In this document: positions 1 through 5,763 of the stretch, piece by piece
How the letters are laid out: each line of letters starts with the position of its first letter
Numbering within the stretch: position 1 is the first letter of the stretch
DNA from: JARFPW01 sp035464655
GTDB lineage: Bacteria > Gemmatimonadota > Gemmatimonadetes > Palauibacterales > Palauibacteraceae
Length of the DNA stretch: 8,080 nt
Direction: 5' to 3'
Assembly: GCA_035464655.1 (NCBI GenBank)
Contig: DATHRZ010000055.1
Span: 1-8,080, forward strand
The notes under the pieces: generated by a model
Database searches by the model: none
Seen by the model: only the letters and a program-made list of their open reading frames with translations
What the model was told of the DNA's origin: nothing
Program-made: the position numbers and the translations under genes

Positions 1-2216
1 TGGCCGAAGCGGCGGAGGGTCTCCCGCCGGGCGTCGAGGTGAAGGTGGCGTACGACCGCTCCGACCTGATCCACCGCGCGATCGACATGCTGAAGGAAAA
101 GCTGCTGGAAGAGACGCTGATCGTGGCGCTCGTCACGGCGCTTTTCCTGTTCCACCTTCGCTCCGCCCTCGTGGCGATCTTGACGATCCCGCTCGGCCTG
201 GCGCTCGCGTTTATCGTCATGCGCGGGGTGGGAATCGACGCCAACATCATGAGCCTGTCGGGCATCGCGATCGCGATCGGGGCGATGGTCGACGCGGCCA
301 TCGTGATGGTCGAGAACATGCACCGTCACATCGAGCGCCCCGAGAACGCCGAACGCAGCCGCTGGGACGTCGCCGTCGAAGCGGCCCGTGAAGTCGGGCC
401 GGCACTGTTCTTCTCGCTTCTCATCATCACGCTGTCCTTCCTGCCCGTGTTCGCCCTCCAGGCGCAGGAGGGCCGGCTGTTCCGGCCGCTCGCGTTCACG
501 AAGACGTTCGCCATGGCGGCCGCCGCGCTGCTCTCGGTCACGGTCGTGCCGATCCTCATGGGCCTCTTCGTGCGAGGCAAGATTCCGCACGAGGATCGGA
601 ACCCGCTCAACCGCTGGATGCGGCGCGCCTATGTGCCGGCGCTGCGCTGGGCGCTGCGGAGGCGCGGCCTGGTTCTGGGCGGCGCGGCGCTCGTCCTGGC
701 CGTCACCCTGGTTCCGGCCTCGCGCATCGGCTCCGAGTTCATGCCGCCGCTCAACGAGGGCTCCGTGATGGACATGCCGTCGCTCCTGCCCGGCATGGGA
801 ACGGGCCTGGCGAAGCGTGTGCTGCAGGACCGGGATTCGATCATGGCCTCGATTCCCGAAGTCGAGCTGGTCATCGGCAAGGTCGGCCGGGCGCGCACGG
901 CGACCGACGCGGCACCGATGTCGATGTACGAGTCGATCGCCACCCTGAAGCCGCGGGAGGAGTGGCGCCCCGGCATGACCTACGAAGACATCGTGGCGGA
1001 GTTCGACCGCAAGGTACGGACGCCCGGCGTGGCGAACATGTGGTCCATGCCGATCAAGAACCGGCTCGACATGCTGGCGACCGGTATCAAGACGCCGGTC
1101 GGAATCAAGATCTTCGGACCCGATTTGCAGGTCATCGAGGAGATCGGCGAACGCATCGAAGGGCTCCTTCCCACCGTTCCGGGCGCCGCCTCGGTGTTCG
1201 CCGAACGCACGCTCGGCGGGCACTACCTCGAGGTGGTTCCCGACCGGGCCGCCGCCGCCCGGTACGGCCTCAACATGGAGGAAGTGCAGCGACTCGCGAT
1301 GACGGCGATCGGCGGGATGAACGTCGCGACTTCGATCGAGGGGCGCGAGCGTTACTCGATTCACGTGCGCTACGAACCCGAGCTGCGGAACGACCTGGCG
1401 CGCATCCGCTCCGTGATCCTTCCCGTGACCGGCGGCTCCGCCCAGGTGCCGCTCGGCGAGCTCGCCGACATCCGGTTCGCCGAGGGCCCGCCGATGATCA
1501 AGAGCGAGAACGGCCGGCTGAACGGTCTCGTGTACGTCGACGTGCGTGGTCGCGACATTGGATCGTTCGTGGACGAGGCGAGGGAGCTGCTCGAGGGCGA
1601 ACTCGTGCTGCCGGCCGGCTATCGGATCGAGTGGTCGGGCCAGTACGAGTACATGGAGCGCGTGCGGGAGCGGCTGAACGTGGTCGTCCCGGTGACGCTG
1701 CTGATCATCTTCTTCCTGCTCTACCTCAACTTCCGGAGCACCGCCGAGAGCCTGATCGTCATGCTGTCGCTCCCGTTCGCCGCGGTCGGCGGCGTATGGC
1801 TGATCTGGCTGCTCGGCTACGAGATGAGCGTCGCGGTGGCCGTCGGATTCATCGCCCTGGCCGGGCTGGCGGCGGAGATTGGGGTCGTGATGCTCGTGTA
1901 CCTCGACCACGCGTACGACGCGCTGCTGGCGGAACGGGCGCTCCTGCCGGAGAACGAGGAGCGGGACCCGGATGCCGATGCGATCCGGGCCGTGGTCGAG
2001 ACGGGTGCCGGACTGCGCCTGCGCCCTGTGATGATGACGGTGGCCGCGATCACCCTGGGACTCGTGCCGATCATGTGGGGACACGGCACCGGCGCGGAGA
2101 TCATGCGCCGGATCGCCGCTCCGATGATCGGCGGCATGGCGTCCGCCACCGTGCTCGTGCTGCTGGTCGTGCCGGTCGTGTACTCGCTGTGGCGGGAGTG
2201 GCAGGTGCGGCGGTAG
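1..2216 (+). CDS. cusA: CusA-type heavy-metal efflux RND pump, C-terminal part (5' end outside window)
   Basis: This is the inner-membrane proton-driven pump of a tripartite metal exporter, probably for Cu(I)/Ag(I). The frame is open from base 3 and gives 737 residues; CusA/CzcA proteins are about 1040, so roughly the first 300 are missing. The GTG at 39 is internal, because the residues before it (LPPGVEVKVAYDR) continue the family pattern. Visible in order: TM2-TM6; the TM4 motif GAMVDAAIVMVEN, with Asp at codon 291-293 matching the proton-relay Asp of CusA and Glu at 312-314; TM7 followed by GSEFMPPLNEGSV; the periplasmic porter region with NRLDMLATGIKTPVGIKIFG and GPPMIKSEN; then TM8-TM12 ending in RIAAPMIGGM and a basic tail. 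The GAMVDAA form of TM4 is the CusA-like type rather than the CzcA (Zn/Co/Cd) type. Several conserved methionines could form the periplasmic Cu/Ag site, but I could not align them residue by residue. Symbol used in the family sense. Confidence 0.93.
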   Translation, partial: AEAAEGLPPGVEVKVAYDRSDLIHRAIDMLKEKLLEETLIVALVTALFLFHLRSALVAILTIPLGLALAFIVMRGVGIDANIMSLSGIAIAIGAMVDAAIVMVENMHRHIERPENAERSRWDVAVEAAREVGPALFFSLLIITLSFLPVFALQAQEGRLFRPLAFTKTFAMAAAALLSVTVVPILMGLFVRGKIPHEDRNPLNRWMRRAYVPALRWALRRRGLVLGGAALVLAVTLVPASRIGSEFMPPLNEGSVMDMPSLLPGMGTGLAKRVLQDRDSIMASIPEVELVIGKVGRARTATDAAPMSMYESIATLKPREEWRPGMTYEDIVAEFDRKVRTPGVANMWSMPIKNRLDMLATGIKTPVGIKIFGPDLQVIEEIGERIEGLLPTVPGAASVFAERTLGGHYLEVVPDRAAAARYGLNMEEVQRLAMTAIGGMNVATSIEGRERYSIHVRYEPELRNDLARIRSVILPVTGGSAQVPLGELADIRFAEGPPMIKSENGRLNGLVYVDVRGRDIGSFVDEARELLEGELVLPAGYRIEWSGQYEYMERVRERLNVVVPVTLLIIFFLLYLNFRSTAESLIVMLSLPFAAVGGVWLIWLLGYEMSVAVAVGFIALAGLAAEIGVVMLVYLDHAYDALLAERALLPENEERDPDADAIRAVVETGAGLRLRPVMMTVAAITLGLVPIMWGHGTGAEIMRRIAAPMIGGMASATVLVLLVVPVVYSLWREWQVRR

Positions 2217-2217
2217 G

Positions 2218-2227
2218 GCTGATCAGC
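2218..2227. repeat. 10-bp perfect palindrome just after the cusA stop
   Basis: GCTGATCAGC starts two bases after the cusA stop codon and is a perfect dyad. It is short, has no loop of useful size and no T-run after it, so it is not a convincing terminator. A 10-bp palindrome can arise by chance. It could be a protein-binding site, but nothing else supports that. Confidence 0.2.
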
Positions 2228-2299
2228 GCCTGGCGGAGGAATCGACGACGTTCATACTCGATCGGGGTCACGCGGCTAGACCGTCCGCACCGTGCACCC

Positions 2300-2338
2300 C
2301 TACGATGTGTAAGTACAGATAGTGTCGGTTCACCGTAG
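2300..2338. promoter_or_regulatory. Possible operator: imperfect inverted repeat enclosing TGTAAGTACA
   Basis: In the 186-base gap between cusA and the next gene, CTACGATG (2300-2307) and CACCGTAG (2331-2338) form an inverted repeat matching at 7 of 8 positions. The 23 bases between them hold a smaller dyad, TGTA-AG-TACA (2308-2317). This stretch is visibly richer in A and T than its surroundings, as expected for a promoter/operator ahead of the small exported protein and the beta-barrel gene. I could not identify convincing -35/-10 boxes, and the dyad does not match a MerR/CueR-type operator I know. The function is inferred from position only. Confidence 0.25.
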
Positions 2339-2402
2339 ATTCGTCACATGATGATGGCAAGTTGCGAATGATCGCCAGACCCCAACAGGCGGCCCGCCGC
2401 CG

Positions 2403-2720
2403 ATGAGGCCCGGACCGGTTCGCGGGGCAATCTATGTCCTCATGACCCTCGCCTTCTTCGCCGGTCTGGCGGGTAAGGCGTACGGCTCGCACGCCGGCTC
2501 CGACCACGAACACCGGACCCACTGCACCTGTGTCGGGACCTGCAACGGCGCGGCCGCGTCGTCGGTGCCGGCCCGCCCCGATCCGTACGTCGTCGCGGTC
2601 GAGTCCATCGAGCGGAACGCCCCGAAGCCGGCCTCCCACCAGCTGCTTCCGCGAACCTGGCGCTATTTGCTTCCCCTCCCTAACGCTCCCCCGGGCGCGC
2701 GAAGTCGCGTTCGCGCGTAA
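2403..2720 (+). CDS. Small exported protein with Cys-x-Cys-x3-Cys/His cluster, probably metal-associated
   Basis: 105 residues with a clear signal-peptide pattern: basic start (MRPGPVRG), hydrophobic core about residues 9-24, and a likely cleavage around residues 28-32 (AYGSHA). The mature start is packed with possible metal ligands: His30, His35, His37, His40, then Cys41, Cys43 and Cys47 in HCTCVGTC. The rest is Pro/Ala-rich and ends with a LLPLPNAPP-like tail. I know of no named domain; similar short Cys/His exported proteins accompany metal-efflux genes in other diderms, so a periplasmic Cu/Ag-binding or sensing role is plausible but inferred. Codon use (high G/C at third positions) supports a real gene. 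No good ribosome-binding site precedes the ATG, and no better in-frame start was found upstream. It lies between cusA and the His-rich barrel on the same strand and may share a transcript with the latter. An uncharacterised protein; existence fairly likely, function unsure. Confidence 0.62.
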   Translation: MRPGPVRGAIYVLMTLAFFAGLAGKAYGSHAGSDHEHRTHCTCVGTCNGAAASSVPARPDPYVVAVESIERNAPKPASHQLLPRTWRYLLPLPNAPPGARSRVRA

Positions 2721-2723
2721 GCC

Positions 2724-2742
2724 CGCCGGCGCCATGCCGGCG
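2724..2742 (+). repeat. GC-rich hairpin between the small exported gene and the barrel gene
   Basis: CGCCGGC (2724-2730), loop GCCAT, GCCGGCG (2736-2742): a perfect 7-bp stem starting three bases after the stop codon at 2718-2720. There is no T-run, so it is not a canonical intrinsic terminator. It could stabilise the upstream transcript, attenuate read-through, or separate expression of the two genes. It ends about 20 bases before the barrel gene's ribosome-binding site, leaving that site exposed. Confidence 0.4.
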
Positions 2743-2761
2743 TATGCCCGGAATCACCATC

Positions 2762-2769
2762 GAGGGGAG
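2762..2769 (+). promoter_or_regulatory. Ribosome-binding site that fixes the start of the His-rich barrel gene
   Basis: GAGGGGAG lies a normal distance upstream of the ATG at 2774 (8 bases from the GAGG core). The two other in-frame ATGs, at 2744 and 2816, lack such a site: 2744 directly follows the hairpin and 2816 has only weak purines upstream. This is the strongest Shine-Dalgarno match in the plus-strand block. Confidence 0.7.
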
Positions 2770-2773
2770 TACC

Positions 2774-3697
2774 ATGCTGAACCTGCAGATACGCGCTCGC
2801 TCAGGCGGCGCGACCATGCACCTGATCACCGGAGTGTCGACCGCGCTGGTCGCCGGCTCGGTCCTGGCCGGCGCAGCCGTCGCCCAGGAGGCCGACGAGC
2901 ACGACCACGCACCGTCGGGACACCACGAAGCGGGCGAATCAGGACATCACGCCGGACTCCATTTTGCACATCCGCTGATCGCCGAATCGGTGTCGCCCGA
3001 CACGAAGATGCGACTCGACTACGGTTACCAGGACCTTGGTGCGGAGAACGGGAGCGAACTGGAGCTCGAGGGGGAGTACGCCTTCCACCGTTCCGTCGCT
3101 CTGGAGGTCGGAACCCATTTCGACGCCTCGGCCGGAGAGCTCGGGGAGACTCACGTGATTTTGAAGTTCGCGAACTTCGCCTTCGAGGAGCACGGTCTAC
3201 TGCTCGGCTACGGCCTGGAGCTCGGCCTGCCGACCGGTGCCAGTCACGCGCACGGTGGAATCGAGGAACCGGACCACGAGCATGCGGAGGGCGAGGGGCA
3301 CCAAGAGAACGCGGAGGAGCAGGACGACGACGTTTACGAGTTCGCGCCCTTTCTCAACGCGGGCCTGGCCGCGGGGCCGTGGGAGCTCATAGCGTGGACG
3401 CGTTACGCGATTCCGACGAACCAGGGCGAGCCGGCCGAGGTGGGACCCGAGTTGCTCTTCGACCTCTCGGTGCTGCTCCACGCAACCGAGCACATCGAAC
3501 CGGTCCTGGAGATGAGCGGCACCGTGGGACTGGGCGGCCCGCAAGCAGACCGGGAGACGCTGACGCTCTCACCGGGGGTGCGGGTGCGCCCCGTCGCCGA
3601 TCAGCCTCTCGTGCTCGGTGGCGCGCTGAGCCTTCCGCTCACCAACGCGCGGACCTTCGACACCCGCGTGCTGGTTTCCGCCTTCTGGCACTTCTGA
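2774..3697 (+). CDS. His-rich outer-membrane beta-barrel protein of the metal-resistance block
   Basis: 307 residues from the ATG with the good ribosome-binding site. Residues 1-37 form a signal peptide (hydrophobic core about 17-35, AVA-QE cleavage after Ala37). The mature N-terminus is His/Asp/Glu-rich (His43, 45, 50, 51, 58, 59, 63, 66). From about residue 76 on, alternating hydrophobic/polar segments bounded by Gly and aromatic residues suggest amphipathic strands, and the protein ends in WHF with the C-terminal Phe typical of BAM-inserted barrels. A second acidic/His-rich stretch (about 157-186, including ASHAHGG and PDHEHAEGEGHQ) would sit in a loop between strands. The overall look resembles the transporter-like barrels related to the MetA phenol-degradation family, which often sit beside metal-efflux genes. 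It is not a TolC/CusC-type channel: too short and without helical hairpins. A role in binding or passing Cu/Ag or another soft metal at the outer membrane is inferred from the His clusters and the neighbouring pump. Confidence 0.75.
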   Translation: MLNLQIRARSGGATMHLITGVSTALVAGSVLAGAAVAQEADEHDHAPSGHHEAGESGHHAGLHFAHPLIAESVSPDTKMRLDYGYQDLGAENGSELELEGEYAFHRSVALEVGTHFDASAGELGETHVILKFANFAFEEHGLLLGYGLELGLPTGASHAHGGIEEPDHEHAEGEGHQENAEEQDDDVYEFAPFLNAGLAAGPWELIAWTRYAIPTNQGEPAEVGPELLFDLSVLLHATEHIEPVLEMSGTVGLGGPQADRETLTLSPGVRVRPVADQPLVLGGALSLPLTNARTFDTRVLVSAFWHF

Positions 3698-3761
3698 CGG
3701 AAGTGATGGTCGAGTGGGCTTCGACTCCGCCGGATTGTGTCCGATCGTGTCGGCCCCAGCC

Positions 3762-3785
3762 GCCGCCGCTCTCCTATCCGGCGGC
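3762..3785. repeat. GC hairpin at the convergent gene ends
   Basis: GCCGCCG (3762-3768) pairs with CGGCGGC (3779-3785), a perfect 7-bp stem with a 10-base loop that contains the stop codon of the minus-strand FAD oxidoreductase gene (3774-3776). The gap between the convergent genes is only 76 bases (3698-3773). No T-run follows on either strand, so this is at best a weak or Rho-assisted end signal, possibly working in both directions. Confidence 0.3.
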
Positions 3786-5039
3786 ACCCGTCCGATGCCG
3801 TGGCCCAGTCCCCCGCCACGCCCCCATGAGCGCCGACGGCCGCGCCAACCGGCCCGACGAGACACGATCCCCGGTGACGTCCAGCAGCAGCGAGAGCAGC
3901 CCCGGGCGCCGGGCCATCAGGCGACCCACCGGATTGATCAGCGCCGGACGGGATACGACCGCGTCGACCAGCTTCTGCACCCGACGTCCGGGCACGAGAA
4001 GTCGCGCGAGCTCACGTTCGTACCGCCCTCGCGCCACGTCTGCACGTACGGGATCGGCGAGCGCCGCAGCGACGGCCTCCGCGGCGTGCCGGCCCGTCAC
4101 CAGCGCCCGGTAGACTCCCTGCCCGGTGAACGGATCGAAGTAGCCGGCGGCGTCACCGGCCAGCAGTACGCCGGCAGCGGTGACGGCGCGGGGTGTGATC
4201 TCGAACGGGCCGGTCACCTCGAGCGGCTCGGCCAGGGCATCCTCGGACTCGGGCGGCGGAAAACCGTACATCTCCACCTCCGCCCGGTAGAATCCGAGCG
4301 GGCTCGCCGACAGCTCGGGGGCGCGGTCGCGCGACACCACGGCGGCCACCGTCCACACCCCGTCCTCGATCGGAGCGGCGCCGAGAACCCCGCGGTCCGA
4401 CAGCCGCAGTTCGCCGAGGTTTGTAGCCCCGCCCTCGACCTCACGCGGCACATACCGGCCGACGACCGCCAGGCGATCGCGAGGACCCCGCCGCACGCCC
4501 ACGGTGCGCCGCGCCACGACCGATCGGAGCCCGTCCGCCCCGATCACCCACCGGGCGCCGAGTGTGACGTCCCGGCCGGACCGTAAGCGGGCCCGGAGGC
4601 GCACCGGGCTGTCCCGGACGCCGGCGTCGTCTGCATCGGGCGCCGCCACGTCGAACACCCGCAGCGGAGCTCGGAACTCCGCCCCCGCCGCGATCGCCGC
4701 ATCCAACAGCACGGCGTCGAATCGCCGGCGAGAGAGGGCGAGAGCCTCCGAGGGAATCCCGTCGCGGACCGGCCCGAACCCGGCGGACACGAAGCGGCCC
4801 TCGGGCGTCCGGAGCCGAAAGCCGCGCAATGTCGCGGCACCTGCGTCGCGAAGCCCGTCGAGCACCCCCATCTCGTCGAGCAGGGGCGTCGCCCCCGGAC
4901 TGAAAGCCTCGCCGCAGGGCTTCGAGCGGGGGAACTCCGATCCGTCGATCAGGAGTACCCGCACGCCGGCCCGTGCCAGCTTCCACGCCGCCGTGCTGCC
5001 GGTCGGACCGGCGCCGACGACGATGACGTCGAAGTTCAT
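3774..5039 (-). CDS. FAD-dependent oxidoreductase, geranylgeranyl reductase family
   Basis: 421 residues, a usual length for the family. Soluble flavoprotein of the p-hydroxybenzoate hydroxylase/geranylgeranyl reductase fold. Visible motifs: N-terminal GAGPTG dinucleotide-binding loop (residues 9-14) closing with Asp32 after the second strand; KPCGEAF (about 40-46), the Cys-Gly motif seen in geranylgeranyl-reductase-like enzymes; GADGLRS (167-173); and the second FAD motif GDAAGYFDPFTGQG (295-308). Such enzymes reduce isoprenoid double bonds or oxidise/reduce polyketide-derived and other lipophilic substrates; the substrate here is unknown. The ATG at 5037-5039 overlaps the methyltransferase stop by one base (TGATG), pointing to translational coupling; its own ribosome-binding site is weak. 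The frame stays open upstream to 5201, but that part lies inside the methyltransferase gene. Last gene of the minus-strand operon. FAD binding is near certain, subfamily likely, reaction unknown. Confidence 0.88.
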   Translation of the reverse strand: MNFDVIVVGAGPTGSTAAWKLARAGVRVLLIDGSEFPRSKPCGEAFSPGATPLLDEMGVLDGLRDAGAATLRGFRLRTPEGRFVSAGFGPVRDGIPSEALALSRRRFDAVLLDAAIAAGAEFRAPLRVFDVAAPDADDAGVRDSPVRLRARLRSGRDVTLGARWVIGADGLRSVVARRTVGVRRGPRDRLAVVGRYVPREVEGGATNLGELRLSDRGVLGAAPIEDGVWTVAAVVSRDRAPELSASPLGFYRAEVEMYGFPPPESEDALAEPLEVTGPFEITPRAVTAAGVLLAGDAAGYFDPFTGQGVYRALVTGRHAAEAVAAALADPVRADVARGRYERELARLLVPGRRVQKLVDAVVSRPALINPVGRLMARRPGLLSLLLDVTGDRVSSGRLARPSALMGAWRGTGPRHRTGAAG

Positions 5040-5758
5040 CAATCCGCCAGCTGGCCGCCGAGGACGACCCAGCGGATGGGTCCCGAGTGAACGACTGCCC
5101 GCTCGAGTCCGGCCCGGTCGAGCAACGCTCGGATCTCGGCGGCGGTGAAGGCGCGGCGTATAGATGCCATCCCGTCTGCCCGGGCCGTAGGATTTCGCCA
5201 TAGCAGCGTCACGGCAAGGACACCGAAGGCGGCTCTTAGGGATGCGCCGCGGCGAAGGTCCGACACGACCCAGCCCACCCGGCTGACGCGATCGATCTCC
5301 CGAAGGAACTCGGCCGCCGCCTCGGTCTCCAGGTGGTGAAGCATCGTGCCCGAGAACCCGATGTCTACGGCATCATCGGCAAGTGGCAGCCGCGGCGCGT
5401 CGAGCCGGACGAAGCAGAATCCCTGCGTATCCGGCACGCGGTCTCGGGCCAGGCGAAGGGTCGTGGCATGGTTGTCCGCGAGCACGAAGCGCGGACTCCA
5501 GCCACCGGCCCGAAGCTGTCGGGCGAGGGCCGCGGGAATGTCCCCGGCGCCCGTACCCACGTCGAGTAACAGGAGTTCACCCGGTGTCCATTCGCCGAGC
5601 GCCGACTCGATGGGCCGGCGAATCGCCGTGGTACCGCCGAACCAGCGATTGATCGTGGCGAGCGCGTCGAGCGCGCGGTCCAGCTCGGCGGCGTCGCACG
5701 CCGGATCGTCCATCAGCTCCGGCGTCCGGGATGGAGAGGCGCGGGCGAATTCCTCCAT
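5039..5758 (-). CDS. Class I SAM-dependent methyltransferase (type III PKS-associated kind)
   Basis: 239 residues. Soluble Rossmann-fold methyltransferase. Motif I is LLDVGTGAGDIP (residues 64-75), the acidic end of strand 2 is Asp95 (LADNH), and a post-motif region LPLADDAVDIGF leads into MLHHLE (about 139-144), as in UbiE/Methyltransf_11-type enzymes acting on small molecules. The N-terminus (ELMDDPACDAAELDRALDAL, then INRWFG) is the pattern I recognise from methyltransferases encoded next to type III polyketide synthases and FAD oxidoreductases. It lies directly upstream of just such an oxidoreductase, with a one-base TGATG overlap, so the two probably modify the same metabolite; the acceptor is unknown. 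Start: ATG 5758 has GGAG 8 bases upstream. A GTG at 5767 would overlap the transporter stop as GTGA and add three residues; it is a fair alternative. The open frame continuing far upstream is inside the transporter gene and is not used. Confidence 0.87.
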   Translation of the reverse strand: MEEFARASPSRTPELMDDPACDAAELDRALDALATINRWFGGTTAIRRPIESALGEWTPGELLLLDVGTGAGDIPAALARQLRAGGWSPRFVLADNHATTLRLARDRVPDTQGFCFVRLDAPRLPLADDAVDIGFSGTMLHHLETEAAAEFLREIDRVSRVGWVVSDLRRGASLRAAFGVLAVTLLWRNPTARADGMASIRRAFTAAEIRALLDRAGLERAVVHSGPIRWVVLGGQLAD

Positions 5759-5763
5759 CGGCT

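Noticed and set aside
39..41. GTG at 39 as the start of the RND gene
   Set aside because: The frame is open to the left edge and the residues before it fit the family, so the real start lies outside the window.
962..2338. Long plus-strand open frame (458 codons) overlapping cusA
   Set aside because: Its translation is Arg/Ala/Gly/Asp-rich without any domain and lies in another frame of a well-conserved RND gene; long shadow frames are expected at this G+C.
2268..2735. Minus-strand open frame of 155 codons in the gap and over the small exported gene
   Set aside because: No signal, domain or ribosome-binding site; the plus strand carries a signal peptide and Cys cluster with consistent codon use.
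2724..2742. Hairpin as an intrinsic terminator
   Set aside because: Good 7-bp stem but no T-run follows; kept only as a hairpin of unknown role.
2530..4113. Plus-strand open frame of 527 codons across the small gene, the barrel gene and the convergent gap
   Set aside because: Arg/Pro-rich translation, crosses two better-supported genes and the antisense of a third; no motif or ribosome-binding site.
3714..4586. Plus-strand open frame of 290 codons opposite the FAD oxidoreductase gene
   Set aside because: The opposite strand shows full FAD-binding motifs; this frame is His/Arg/Gly-rich without recognisable features.
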